Source of the DNA: DAORHV01 sp964434575
GTDB taxonomy: Bacteria > Patescibacteriota > Gracilibacteria > Peribacterales > Peribacteraceae
Length of the DNA: 64,000 nt
Direction of reading: 5' to 3'
Assembly: GCA_964434575.1 (NCBI GenBank)
Contig: CAYSWB010000002.1
Coordinates: 1-64,000, forward strand
The notes beneath the pieces were generated by a model. It searched no databases. It saw only the letters and a list, made by a program, of their open reading frames with translations, and was not told the origin of the DNA. How positions within the stretch are numbered: the first letter of the stretch is position 1; every line of letters starts with the position of its first letter. The position numbers and the translations under genes are program-made. Positions 25,611-34,239 of this stretch are shown one piece after another.

Positions 25611-26448
25611 CCGTTCCCGCATCGGCCGCGCGGCGCGTATCGCCGCCTTCACGCTCGGGGTCGCCGGCGTGCTGACCGGTTGTTCGCTCTTGCTCAAACA
25701 CATCGATGCGTTCGGCCCCAAACGCGACATGGCCGTGCTGATCGGCAGCGCGCTTCCCGACCTGCGTTCGCGCGTGGCGCTGCTTGGCGCCAACGTGGAA
25801 GCCGAGCAGTTGTTCGGCATGGAGAAGCACGCCGCCCGCGAGGAGCAGGCGTCGGCGTACATCTTGCCCGAGCAACCCGAAGGATCGCGCGCCGTTTCCG
25901 TCCTGCAGGAGACCGCCGCAGCGCTCACCGCCGACGGTTCACCCATCTCCATCGGCGGCATTTCGTTCGCCCGCGAATCCGTGACCGTCGACGACCACCG
26001 CGAACTCGCGGCCACCGTGAAGGTTTCCGCTTCGCCCGGCGACGTCGCCCGCTTGCTGACCGCGCTGGAGTTCAGCGGCGACCTGTCCGTCCGCGACGCG
26101 TTGCCGCCGGACCGCGCCCGCGCATTCCTGGAGCTGGTCGAGAAAGAGAGCCCGCTGTCGCTGCCGAGCGCCGAGGAATTCCTGTTCTCCGATTTGGTGA
26201 CCTACGCCGCCGAGCCGGACAAGGCCGAGCAGCGCCTGACCCGCGACATGCAGCCGTCGGCCGCCGCCGACGTGCGCACCCTTCTGTTGTCCTCCGGCCT
26301 GGCCGATGTCCGTGCATCGTTGTCCGCCGTGGCCCCGCGCCTGAAGGCACAGCGCCTGTGGCCGATGCCGCTCATGCGGGTGGATGCCATCGAGCGCGAC
26401 GGCGACGGCGAGTGGACGCTGGTCGTGACGGTCTTCGGCAGGGCATAA
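25600..26448 (+). CDS. Membrane-anchored protein, possible PilO-like partner
   Basis: This 282-residue protein starts inside the end of the preceding gene (11-bp overlap). A basic N-terminus (MAASRSRIGRAARIAAF) leads into a hydrophobic segment ending TGCSLLLKH. This could be a single anchor or a lipobox-like site (VLTGC). The rest is extracytoplasmic, with a helical stretch and two alpha/beta subdomains (residues 90-170 and 225-280). The tandem with the previous bitopic protein resembles PilN/PilO pairs, but no sequence signature proves it. Confidence 0.62.
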   Translation: MAASRSRIGRAARIAAFTLGVAGVLTGCSLLLKHIDAFGPKRDMAVLIGSALPDLRSRVALLGANVEAEQLFGMEKHAAREEQASAYILPEQPEGSRAVSVLQETAAALTADGSPISIGGISFARESVTVDDHRELAATVKVSASPGDVARLLTALEFSGDLSVRDALPPDRARAFLELVEKESPLSLPSAEEFLFSDLVTYAAEPDKAEQRLTRDMQPSAAADVRTLLLSSGLADVRASLSAVAPRLKAQRLWPMPLMRVDAIERDGDGEWTLVVTVFGRA

Positions 26449-26487
26449 GGTTTCTTCCGCGCGGCAAGGAGCGCTAGGCTGTTTCCG

Positions 26488-27387
26488 ATGCGTCTTGCCG
26501 TCATCGTTCCGGCCTACAACGAACAGGAAAGCGTGGCGGATGTGCTTCGTGATATTCCATCCGCGCTGCCGGGAATCCGCGAGGTGCGCGTTTTCGTGGT
26601 CGACGACGGTTCCGACGACGCCACCGCCGAGCGCGCCCGATCGGCCGGAGCAACGGTGCTCTCGCACCCCTCGCGCCGAGGGCTGGCCGCGGCGTTCCGC
26701 ACCGGAGTCCGAGCGGCGCTGCAGTGCGAAAGCGACCTGCTGGCCACGGTGGACGCCGACGGGCAGTACCGTGCGCGGCAAATCGGTGACTTGCTGGAAC
26801 GCATGCGCCAGACCGGCGCGGACATCGTGGTGGGGGACAGGCAGGTGGAGCGCTGCACGCACATGCCGATGGGCAACCGCGTCGGCAACTTGGTCGGCAG
26901 TTGGATGCTCCGCAGGCTTGCGTCCGTCACCGTGAACGACGCGTCGTCCGGATTGCGGCTGTTTTCGGCGCGCAGCGCGCGGAAGCTCCGCATCACCGGC
27001 GACCATACCTACACGCATGAGATGCTCATCCAGGCGTCCGCGGCCGGCATGAAAGCCGTCGACGCGCCGGTGGATTTTCTGCCCCGCTCGCACGGACAGA
27101 GCAAGCTGGTGCGTACGCTCAGGCACCACATCGCCCGCTCGTGCGGCACCATCCTTCGCGCGCTGTTCGTCCACCGTCCGCTGCGGAATTTCCTGACGCT
27201 CGCCGGCATCATCGTCGGCGCGATGGTCGTCCTCGCATTGTCCTTCACGTTCTCACCCCCGCGCTTCGGCACGTTCGTGCTCATGGCCGCGCTGGCCGCC
27301 ATCGCGTTCCAGTTCGTGCTCATCGGCCTGCTGGCCGAGGCCCAGGCCGCCCAGCGCCGGCTCGAAGATTCCTGTCCCATCACATGA
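26488..27387 (+). CDS. GT2 glycosyltransferase with C-terminal membrane helices
   Basis: This 299-residue protein carries a DPM1-like GT2 domain: LAVIVPAYNEQESVA, VFVVDDGSDDATAE, GLAAAFRTGVRA, the metal site ATVDADGQYRA, and SSGLRLFSAR. Two helices follow (ILAGIIVGAMVVLAL region and LMAALAAIAFQFVLIGLL), the usual anchor of polyprenyl-phosphate glycosyltransferases. TAGGCT ends 7 nt before the ATG, supporting a leaderless start. It opens a four-gene operon of envelope glycosyltransferases and overlaps the next gene by ATGA. Confidence 0.9.
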   Translation: MRLAVIVPAYNEQESVADVLRDIPSALPGIREVRVFVVDDGSDDATAERARSAGATVLSHPSRRGLAAAFRTGVRAALQCESDLLATVDADGQYRARQIGDLLERMRQTGADIVVGDRQVERCTHMPMGNRVGNLVGSWMLRRLASVTVNDASSGLRLFSARSARKLRITGDHTYTHEMLIQASAAGMKAVDAPVDFLPRSHGQSKLVRTLRHHIARSCGTILRALFVHRPLRNFLTLAGIIVGAMVVLALSFTFSPPRFGTFVLMAALAAIAFQFVLIGLLAEAQAAQRRLEDSCPIT

Positions 27388-28430
27388 AACACACCCGCGT
27401 CCTGTTCGTCACCCGTTCGTTGCAGTCCGCACCCGGAGGCATGCAGACGGCCACGAGACTGCTCATCGCCGGCCTGCGGGGCCTGCCGGATATCGATCTT
27501 CGCGTATGCGGCTGGAGCGGGCCGAAGTGGGCGCTGCCGTGGTTCTTCGCGCGCGCGGCCGCGGCCGTGCTGTTCTTTCGCGGCGACGTCGTGCACTTCG
27601 GCGACGCGGCGTTCGCGCCGGTCATCGCGCTGGCAAAAATGTTCCGCCCGCGCTTGCGCATGACGTGCACGGCGCATGGGCTCGACCTCACCTACCCGCA
27701 TCCGCTGTACCACTTCCTGCTCGGCGGACTGAAGCGGTGCGACGCAGTGGTGGCCGTCAGCGCCGCCACCGCCGCGGTCGCGGAAGCGCGCGGCGCGAAG
27801 AGCGTCATCGTCATACCGTGGGGCGTGCAGCCTGCGGCGCTTGCCGAGCGCATCCCGGGCCCGCCGCATCTGTTGTCCGTGGGACGGCAGATTCCGCGCA
27901 AAGGTACGGCGTGGTTCCTCGAACACGTCCTGCCCAAACTGATCGCCAAGGCGCCCGACATGCAGTACACCGTCATCGGCGACGGCCCGGAGTCCGGCAA
28001 GCTCCGCGTGCTGGTGCGCTCCTTGTGGTTGCAGGACAACGTCCGGCTGGCAGGCGTGTTGTCCGACGGGGAGAAGGTGCAGCAGTACGCCGTCGCGGAC
28101 CTCCACGTCATGCCCAACGTCTCGGTCTCCGGCGACATGGAGGGTTTCGGCATGGCGTGCGTCGAAGCCGCCGCGCACGGTCTGCCCACCGTCGCCGCCA
28201 AATTGGAGGGCATCGCCGACGCCGTCATCGACGGTGAAACGGGCGTGTTCTTCCAGCCCGGCGACGCGGACCATGCCGCCGCCGTCATTTTCGGCGCGCT
28301 CGAACACCGCTGGAGCAGGCTCTCCGTGCAGCGCAGTTGCCGCCGGCACTACGACATCGCTACCGTTGCCTCGCGTTATGCCAACGAACTCTTCGCACCG
28401 GCCGCGGATCGGGATGCTGACGGCCGATAG
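27384..28430 (+). CDS. Family 4 glycosyltransferase (GT-B fold)
   Basis: The protein has 348 residues. The N-terminal acceptor domain starts RVLFVTRSLQSAPGGMQTA, with a Gly-rich loop. The C-terminal donor domain shows LSVGRQIPRKGTAWFLE, YTVIGDGPESGKL and MEGFGMACVEAAAHGLPTVA, the E-x7-E nucleotide-sugar motif. It is cytoplasmic and membrane-associated at most. Its ATG overlaps the TGA of the upstream GT2, and the next GT4 gene begins 53 bp before its own stop. Retaining transfer onto a lipid-linked glycan is expected. Confidence 0.9.
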   Translation: MKHTRVLFVTRSLQSAPGGMQTATRLLIAGLRGLPDIDLRVCGWSGPKWALPWFFARAAAAVLFFRGDVVHFGDAAFAPVIALAKMFRPRLRMTCTAHGLDLTYPHPLYHFLLGGLKRCDAVVAVSAATAAVAEARGAKSVIVIPWGVQPAALAERIPGPPHLLSVGRQIPRKGTAWFLEHVLPKLIAKAPDMQYTVIGDGPESGKLRVLVRSLWLQDNVRLAGVLSDGEKVQQYAVADLHVMPNVSVSGDMEGFGMACVEAAAHGLPTVAAKLEGIADAVIDGETGVFFQPGDADHAAAVIFGALEHRWSRLSVQRSCRRHYDIATVASRYANELFAPAADRDADGR

Positions 28431-29430
28431 CACGCCGTGCGTGGGCGGCATCGGCCGCCACGTGGAAAGTTTGTCGGACGGGCTGCGCGCGGCCGGCTAC
28501 GACGTGCGGGTGTTCGACATCAGGAAGCTGCTGTCGTACCGCTTCGGGAAAAACATCCTGGCTTCCCTTTTTATGGGACGGGCCGTGGACCGGTGGATCG
28601 CGGCGGAAAACATCGACGTGTTGCACGTGCACGGCGGCCCGGGCGGCGCGTTGTTCATCGCCACCCGCACCAAGGCACCCGTCATCATCACCGCCAACCA
28701 TACGTACGCGTCCCAAGCTCGCATTCCCGGCCAGACTTGGAAGCGCCTGCTCGTTGCGTGGGAGCGCGCCGGATACCTCACCGCCCACCGGACGGTGTGC
28801 ATCTCGGCGGACACGCGCGATGAACTGGTGAGCGCGTACGGCATTCCGCCCGCACGCGTCTCGACAGTGGAGTGCGGGTTCGATCTGGCGCCGTGGATCG
28901 CCGCCGACCGCGACGTTCGGGACGCCGGCGCCTGCGTGTTCGTCGGTCGTCCGCAGGCGCGCAAAGGGTGGGATCTGCTGCAGGCGGCTTGGCCGCAGAT
29001 CAGAAGCGAGTACCCCGCAGCCGTTCTGCATGTCGCGGGGTTCGCAGCCGCACCCATGGACGGCGTGATCTACCATGGCCGCCTGCCCGACGACTCTCTC
29101 CGCGCATTGGTCGGATCGGCGAAGCTCCTCTTGATGCCGTCGCGCCTGGAGGGTTTCGGACTCGCCGCCGCCGAAGCTTGCGCTGCCGGAACGCCGGTGG
29201 CCGCATGTGATGTGCCCGGACTGCGCACGACGGTGGAGAACGGAAAGACAGGCGTGCTCACGCCCGTCGATGCGGCGCGTTTCGCCGCCGCCACGGCGGG
29301 ATTGCTCCGCGACGAGCGGGAATGGACCGCATTGCATGAAGGCTGCCGCGCGTCCCGCGCGCGCTTCGGTATCGAACGCGAAGTCGCGGCGTACGAAGCC
29401 GTCTACGCTGCTGTATACTCGCACGCATGA
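28378..29430 (+). CDS. Family 4 glycosyltransferase (GT-B fold)
   Basis: This 350-residue protein probably starts MPTNSSHRPRIGMLT, although an ATG 12 codons later is possible. IGMLTADSTPCVGGIGRHV is the GT4 N-terminus with its GGIGRH acceptor loop. VFVGRPQARKGWDLLQAAW and the LEGFGLAAAEACAAGTPVAA motif form the donor site. It overlaps the previous GT4 by 53 bp and its TGA overlaps the ATG of the next gene, so the operon is continuous. Confidence 0.89.
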   Translation: MPTNSSHRPRIGMLTADSTPCVGGIGRHVESLSDGLRAAGYDVRVFDIRKLLSYRFGKNILASLFMGRAVDRWIAAENIDVLHVHGGPGGALFIATRTKAPVIITANHTYASQARIPGQTWKRLLVAWERAGYLTAHRTVCISADTRDELVSAYGIPPARVSTVECGFDLAPWIAADRDVRDAGACVFVGRPQARKGWDLLQAAWPQIRSEYPAAVLHVAGFAAAPMDGVIYHGRLPDDSLRALVGSAKLLLMPSRLEGFGLAAAEACAAGTPVAACDVPGLRTTVENGKTGVLTPVDAARFAAATAGLLRDEREWTALHEGCRASRARFGIEREVAAYEAVYAAVYSHA

Positions 29431-31037
29431 AGACATCCGGACGCGCATCGCCCCGCCTCAAATTCCTCGCGGTCGCGCTCGTCGTCCTGTTGGCCGCCAA
29501 GTATTTGTGGTCGCTGACGGTATCGGACATCCCGTTCGGCTACGACGCGGGTATTTACCAGTTCCTGTTCGCGCGCCACGCCGAAGGATGGCCGCCTTTC
29601 CTTACCGCCGCTTTGCCCGAATGGGCGCGCAGCCATCCGCTCGGGCTCTTTGCGTTCACCAGCCCGCTCGTGCATGCCGGTATGCCGGCACAGTGGCTGA
29701 CCGGCTGGATCTGGAACGCGTTCGCCGTCGCGGTGCCGTGCGTGCTTGCGTCGGTGTTCCTGCGCCGCAGCGGCGCGCAGGTGGCCGTGGCCGTGCTGGC
29801 CGTGGCGCTGCTGTCCGTCGCCCAATACGAGGGTTTCGCCGCCATGTACTGGAAGGTGTTCGCCGCCCTGGCGTGGACCGCGCCTGCCTTCCGCCTGCTC
29901 GAACTCCGTGACCGTCGGTGGGTCCTGTGCGGCATGCTCGTCGTCGCCACGCACCTGCAAGTGGGTCTCGTTCTCATGCTCTCGGTGGCCTCTTTGTTCG
30001 CGTTCCAGTTTTTCACCGGCTACCGGCGCGAGAGCATGTTCGTCTTGTGGACGGGCATGTGCACCCTGGCGCTGGGACTGGCGTGGTATCTGCCGAACTA
30101 CGCGCAGGCCATCCAGCCCGTGCTCTCGAAGGTCGGCGCTTCGCTGAACCCGCTCACGGTCGGAGTCGCCGCCGTCGCCCTTACGGCGGTGGCGGTCACG
30201 GCGTTGTGGGGCGGCCGCGTTTCGCAAAAATCCCTCTCTCCGCGCACGGTGTTCCTGTCGGCGTTGGCCTGCATCGTGGCCGCGGTGCTGGGCGGGGGAT
30301 TGCTGGCGGGCTGGCTCTTACCCGGCCGCACCGACGCGGCTTCCGGGTCGTTCCTTTCTCTTTCGCTGTACGTCCGCTTGTCGCTGCCGCTCATTCTTTT
30401 GGGCGTCTTCGGATTCATGCACTCGGTCCGTTCCGGCGAGCTGGGTTCGCCATGGCAGTGGGCGCTGGTGTGGTGCGCGGCGCTCGTATTCTCCCAGTTC
30501 TTTTTCTACCTGCGCTTTCTTCTACTGCTGGACTTCTTCCTGCTGCCGTTCGCCGCACAGATGCTGGTGAGACTGTGGTTCATGCGCGAGCATGCGCTGC
30601 GCTGGCTGGCGGTCGCGCTGCTCTGCATCCAGGCGATCCTGAGCGTGCAGCGGCTCCAGGAGTTGCGTGCCGACATCAGCCGCGAGGAACTGGACGCCAT
30701 CCGCGCAGCCGCCGCCCACGTGCCGGACGGAGCCGCGGTCGTTTCGCTCGACAACTACGTGGCGCCGTGGGTTCTCGGTTCCATGCCGCACGCGCAGGTG
30801 GCCGGGCCGGGCTTGTTCGCGTCGCCGTCGTACGAGGTATGGGAGAAGTTCATCTACGGGACCAGCGACGACCGGCATGCTTTCTACGATTTCTTCCCCA
30901 GGCCGCTGTACTTGTACGTCGGCAAGGTTTTCCTGACGTACTATCCGCCCGAAACGAGCGCCGCCCTGTTGGCCGATCCGTGCCTGCGGCCCACCCCTGC
31001 GGAGGGGTTGGTGCGAGTGGAGTGTTCGGGCCGCTGA
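29427..31037 (+). CDS. Polytopic GT-C-like membrane protein
   Basis: This 536-residue protein has about eleven hydrophobic helices and a soluble C-terminal domain of about 120 residues. The first extracytoplasmic loop contains SDIPFGYDAGIYQFLFARHAE, an acidic loop like those of lipid-linked sugar transferases. TATACT (29414-29419) lies 7 nt before the ATG, so it can have its own promoter inside the operon. It would use the lipid-linked sugar made by the GT2 at 26488. Precise family and substrate are not recognisable. Confidence 0.72.
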   Translation: MKTSGRASPRLKFLAVALVVLLAAKYLWSLTVSDIPFGYDAGIYQFLFARHAEGWPPFLTAALPEWARSHPLGLFAFTSPLVHAGMPAQWLTGWIWNAFAVAVPCVLASVFLRRSGAQVAVAVLAVALLSVAQYEGFAAMYWKVFAALAWTAPAFRLLELRDRRWVLCGMLVVATHLQVGLVLMLSVASLFAFQFFTGYRRESMFVLWTGMCTLALGLAWYLPNYAQAIQPVLSKVGASLNPLTVGVAAVALTAVAVTALWGGRVSQKSLSPRTVFLSALACIVAAVLGGGLLAGWLLPGRTDAASGSFLSLSLYVRLSLPLILLGVFGFMHSVRSGELGSPWQWALVWCAALVFSQFFFYLRFLLLLDFFLLPFAAQMLVRLWFMREHALRWLAVALLCIQAILSVQRLQELRADISREELDAIRAAAAHVPDGAAVVSLDNYVAPWVLGSMPHAQVAGPGLFASPSYEVWEKFIYGTSDDRHAFYDFFPRPLYLYVGKVFLTYYPPETSAALLADPCLRPTPAEGLVRVECSGR

Positions 31038-31107
31038 AACCGGGTTCTGCTTGACCGTAAGCCCAATATTCGCCATCCTACCGCGCGGTTTCTTCCCCCT
31101 CTTCACC

Positions 31108-31704
31108 CTGCGCCAGAACTATAGTTACGGCCGTCCGCGCGAGACCTTCAACCGCCCCCGTTCCAACGAGCAGATCCGCGTGCCGGAAGTGCTGCTGGTC
31201 GGCGACGACGGCGAAGCGAAGCGCATGCCGACCGCCGAAGCGTTGAAGATGGCCCAGGAGCAGGAGTTGGACCTCATCGAAGTCGCAGCCAAGGCCAGCC
31301 CGCCGGTCGTGAAGATCGGCGATTACGGCAGCTACCTGTACCAGCTGAAGAAGAAGGAGAAGCGCCAGAAGTCGCACAGCAAGCAGACCGAAGTGAAAGC
31401 CATCCGCTTCGGCTTCCGCACCGATGTCGGCGACCTGGACCGCCAGGCCAACCGCGTGCGCGAATTCCTTGGCGAGCGCCACATGGTCAAAGTCAGCATC
31501 GTGCTCCGCGGCCGCGAGCTTTCCAACAAGGAGTACGGCATCAACAAGCTCAAGAAGTTCGTGGACGGCCTGGTCGATGCCGCCGAGGTGGATCAGCCCA
31601 TCAAACGCCAAGGAAACCACTTCATCGTCATCCTCCGCCCGAAGCGCTCCGGCGGCGGCCCCCAGCCCCAGGCGGCGGCCCCCCAGACCCCGGCTGCAAA
31701 TTAG
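31108..31704 (+). CDS. infC: Translation initiation factor IF-3
   Basis: The protein has 198 residues if it starts at CTG 31108. The N-domain is NEQIRVPEVLLVGDDGEAKRMPTAEAL, the linker is PPVVKIGDYGSYLYQLKKKEK, and the C-domain includes KAIRFGFRTDVGDLDRQ and HMVKVSIVLRGREL. A Pro/Gln/Ala tail is added. No ATG precedes the N-domain, and infC normally uses a rare start codon. The sequence just before CTG (TTTCTTCCCCCTCTTCACC) is almost identical to that before ahcY, which is why I chose it. TTG 31051 and AUA/AUC codons are alternatives. It leads the infC-rpmI-rplT set. Confidence 0.9.
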   Translation: MRQNYSYGRPRETFNRPRSNEQIRVPEVLLVGDDGEAKRMPTAEALKMAQEQELDLIEVAAKASPPVVKIGDYGSYLYQLKKKEKRQKSHSKQTEVKAIRFGFRTDVGDLDRQANRVREFLGERHMVKVSIVLRGRELSNKEYGINKLKKFVDGLVDAAEVDQPIKRQGNHFIVILRPKRSGGGPQPQAAAPQTPAAN

Positions 31705-31707
31705 GCT

Positions 31708-31735
31708 TTGCATTCGTCTTTTTTCTGTCTATACT
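31708..31735 (+). promoter_or_regulatory. Promoter of rpmI-rplT
   Basis: TTGCAT (31708-31713), a 16-bp spacer and TATACT (31730-31735) stand 9 nt before the rpmI ATG. The L35-L20 pair can therefore be transcribed separately from infC as a leaderless mRNA. Confidence 0.7.
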
Positions 31736-31744
31736 CCTGCGTCC

Positions 31745-31939
31745 ATGCCGAAATTGAAGTCCCACAGCGGCGCCAAGAAGCGTTTCCGGAAGACCGGAAG
31801 CGGCCGCGTTGCGTTCAAGCGCAACAGCCGTAACCACCTTCTGCTCCAGAAGAACAAGCGCCAGAAGCGTCTGAACCGCACCCGCATGCTTTCCGACCGC
31901 GACTCCCGCAACCTCGGCTACCTGCTCCCGAACTCCTAA
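31745..31939 (+). CDS. rpmI: Ribosomal protein bL35
   Basis: This 64-residue basic protein has the family pattern MPKLKSHSGAKKRFRKTGSGRV followed by HLLLQKNKRQKRLNR and a short C-terminus. It belongs to the large ribosomal subunit. The order infC-rpmI-rplT is the classic bacterial arrangement. No L20-binding autoregulatory leader is apparent, because the promoter lies directly upstream of the start codon. Confidence 0.97.
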   Translation: MPKLKSHSGAKKRFRKTGSGRVAFKRNSRNHLLLQKNKRQKRLNRTRMLSDRDSRNLGYLLPNS

Positions 31940-31948
31940 TACACTCCC

Positions 31949-32296
31949 ATGCGCGTTAAACGTGGTATTCACAGGCATCGTCGCGTCAAAGCCCTCAAGG
32001 CTCTGACCAAGGGTTACCGCGGAATGAAGCGGACCACGGTGAAGAAGGGTAAGGAAGCCGTCATCAAGGCCGGTCAGAACGCGTACCGCGACCGCCGCCG
32101 CAAGAAGCGTGACTTCCGCTCGCTGTGGAGCGTCCGCATCAGCGCCGCCGCCAAGCTGAACAACACCTCGTACTCGCGCCTTATCCACGCCCTTTCCGTG
32201 AAGAAGATCGCGTTGGACCGCAAGTCGCTGAGCGAATTGGCCATCCACCATCCGGAGGTCTTCACCGCCGTGGTGAAGGAGGCCGGCGCCAAGTAG
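31949..32296 (+). CDS. rplT: Ribosomal protein bL20
   Basis: This 115-residue protein matches the family throughout: MRVKRGIHRHRRVKALKALTKG, YRDRRRKKRDFRSLW (the RNA-binding helix) and the C-terminal NNTSYSRLIHAL segment. It binds 23S rRNA early in assembly of the large subunit. It lies 9 bp after rpmI and is followed by a small intrinsic terminator. Confidence 0.98.
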   Translation: MRVKRGIHRHRRVKALKALTKGYRGMKRTTVKKGKEAVIKAGQNAYRDRRRKKRDFRSLWSVRISAAAKLNNTSYSRLIHALSVKKIALDRKSLSELAIHHPEVFTAVVKEAGAK

Positions 32297-32321
32297 GCGC
32301 GCGTTCGAATGTCATTTCCTT

Positions 32322-32340
32322 GCCTGTGGCGGGCGTTTTT
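32322..32340 (+). terminator. Intrinsic terminator after rplT
   Basis: GCCTG-TGG-CGGGC forms a 5-bp stem with one G-U pair and is followed by GTTTTT, 26 bp after the rplT stop. The T-run is immediately followed by the TAGAAT element of the next gene. Confidence 0.6.
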
Positions 32341-32373
32341 GTAGAATGCGCGACTTCACGATTCGTGAGCCCC

Positions 32374-33129
32374 ATGCAGATCCCGCCCAACCTCATCTTC
32401 GAGCGCGCCGGCCGCCGGTACGAAGTCCATCATCCGCAACCGGAGAATGACCACGATGCGCCTCCGTACGAAACCCAGCTTATCGACCGCGATGGCGAAT
32501 ACATGCTGACGTGTTCACCGGAATCCCGCGACAGGGGTCTGCGCTGCCGCTTTTCGGTCGGTCCATCGGAATGGGCGTACGTCATCAGTTCGCGGTCTAC
32601 GTCCCAGTACCGGGCGATTATGCCCGGTTTCGAGGTCGAGCCGCACAAGCAGCTCATTGAGGTTGGGGCCGGCCTCAGTCAATCCGTCGTGCAATGGGCA
32701 GACCGTGCCGCGCTTCTGACGAGCAAAAGAGGCCCCAAGCCCGTGGTCATTGATCCGGCAAACTACGCTCTCATGGCCGAAATGCTCGATACGGCCATCG
32801 ATTTGGCACCCCAGGAAGAGCACATGAATCATCTGTTGCGCCTTTTGCGGGGATTGAAATACCGCTGTGCCGCCATCTTGGATCCTGAACGCATCCGGCT
32901 GCTGCCGCTTACGCTTGAAGATGCCTGCATTGCGCAGAAGGATTTGCGCGGCTCCGCGGATACGCTTGTCGATTGCTACGCTGCTGCCACGTACATTGCC
33001 GTCGATTACGACAGGCCCGACGTCTACGCCCAGCGCCGCCAGGTCCGCGAGTTCTTGTACGGTCTGGAACACTCGCTTCTCAAGCCGGAAGGCAAGCTGT
33101 TCACCATCGTACCGGCGCACCATTCCTGA
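32374..33129 (+). CDS. Uncharacterised soluble protein
   Basis: This 251-residue protein starts MQIPPNLIFERAGRRYEV. I do not recognise a family. The first 100 residues look beta-rich (YETQLIDRDGEYMLTC, LRCRFSVGPSEWAYVI). The remainder is helical, with two cysteines around residue 165-190. There is no signal peptide. TAGAAT lies about 27 nt upstream of the ATG. An in-frame GTG at 32365 is an alternative start. It is a single gene between rplT and the convergent Nif3-like gene. Confidence 0.68.
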   Translation: MQIPPNLIFERAGRRYEVHHPQPENDHDAPPYETQLIDRDGEYMLTCSPESRDRGLRCRFSVGPSEWAYVISSRSTSQYRAIMPGFEVEPHKQLIEVGAGLSQSVVQWADRAALLTSKRGPKPVVIDPANYALMAEMLDTAIDLAPQEEHMNHLLRLLRGLKYRCAAILDPERIRLLPLTLEDACIAQKDLRGSADTLVDCYAAATYIAVDYDRPDVYAQRRQVREFLYGLEHSLLKPEGKLFTIVPAHHS

Positions 33130-33201
33130 TGCGCGTTCGCGAAACGGCGCCACCGTACAGGGCGGCGCTCGCTCGCGACTTATTTCAGGGTTTCTTTCGG
33201 C

Positions 33202-34170
33202 TTACCACTTCTTGCGCTCCACGCGCACGAAGCCGGACGCCTCGATGAACTTCATCTTGGGGTCTTCCTTCTGCAGCATGTCCAGCAGCAGGTTGATGCC
33301 GATGGCGTCGGACGCCATGTGGCTGCACTGGATGATGTTGATGTGGTGCTTCTTGGCTTCTTCCACGGCTTTCTCGCCGGCATGCATGGACAGCACGGTG
33401 CCGACTCCGGCCTGCGCCTTGGCGGCGTAGAACTCCTCCGGGCCGTTGGTGCCGCCGGTGAATTCGGTGGCCGTCACCTTGCCCGGGCGTCCGGAGCGCG
33501 AGCCGCTGACGATAATCGGCGGGTTGCCCTTCTTGGCGTAGTACTTGTACTCCGGGATCTCCAGGATGGCCTCCAGCACCTCGCCCAGATCGTCGTATTC
33601 GCGCTTGCAGATGTGCTTTTCCATGAACGCCCACACCAGGTTGTCGGTGATGGTGTGGCAGCAGAACGCCGGCATGTCCATCAGCTCGGCGGCGCGCTCC
33701 ACGCGGAACAGGTTGTCGGCGTGGATGGAGCGCCAGATGCGGTCCATGCGCGGGCGGAGCATGCCTTCGGCCACGTTCACCGGCACGCCCACGCGGGCGA
33801 GCACGTCCACCTGCATCGGCATCACTTTCTCCAAGTCGGCCAAGGCGCGTCCTTCCGGGTGGTGGATGAACAGGCCGTCGATCTTGGTGCCGCGCTCGCG
33901 CAGGCGGTCGGCCAGCAGGATTTCCGGCGTCTCGATGTCCACGCCCACCATGAGCGTCTTCATCTCGCGGTCCGGCGCGCCGTAGAGCACGCGGCAGTCG
34001 CTGTACGGGTTCCAGGTGCGCTCTTCGTCGAAGTATTCGCGGTCCTTGGGCTTCATGTCCTTCATGCGGGCCTGCTGCTTCTTCAGCATCTTCTCCAGCG
34101 GCTTGCGGCCGCGCGGATCGTAATCCATGCCGATGGAGACGGCACGGCGGAAGAGAGTGTCGAGTTTCAT
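33202..34170 (-). CDS. Nif3-like putative metal-dependent protein
   Basis: This 322-residue protein has the hallmark histidines of the NIF3/DUF34 family in GLFIHHPEGRAL, together with SMHAGEKAVEEAKKHHINII and CSHMASDAIGINLLLD. In that family such residues bind a dinuclear metal centre. The N-terminal 60 residues are basic and Met-rich (KMLKKQQARMKDMK). The assignment is tentative, because the order and spacing differ from typical 250-residue NIF3 proteins. The biochemical role of the family is unsettled. It has a pyrimidine-rich leader (CTTTTTCCACTCACC) after TACGCT. Confidence 0.62.
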   Translation of the reverse strand: MKLDTLFRRAVSIGMDYDPRGRKPLEKMLKKQQARMKDMKPKDREYFDEERTWNPYSDCRVLYGAPDREMKTLMVGVDIETPEILLADRLRERGTKIDGLFIHHPEGRALADLEKVMPMQVDVLARVGVPVNVAEGMLRPRMDRIWRSIHADNLFRVERAAELMDMPAFCCHTITDNLVWAFMEKHICKREYDDLGEVLEAILEIPEYKYYAKKGNPPIIVSGSRSGRPGKVTATEFTGGTNGPEEFYAAKAQAGVGTVLSMHAGEKAVEEAKKHHINIIQCSHMASDAIGINLLLDMLQKEDPKMKFIEASGFVRVERKKW

Positions 34171-34239
34171 GATGGTGAGTGGAAAAAGCGGGTGTGGCCT
34201 TGAGCGTACCTTCGCCGCGCCGCAAGGCGCAACAGCTCG

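Noticed and set aside
34217..34230. GCGCC-GCAA-GGCGC hairpin as a terminator of the GT2 gene at 34240.
   Set aside because: The stem is only 5 bp and is not followed by T residues on the transcribed strand, so I could not support it.
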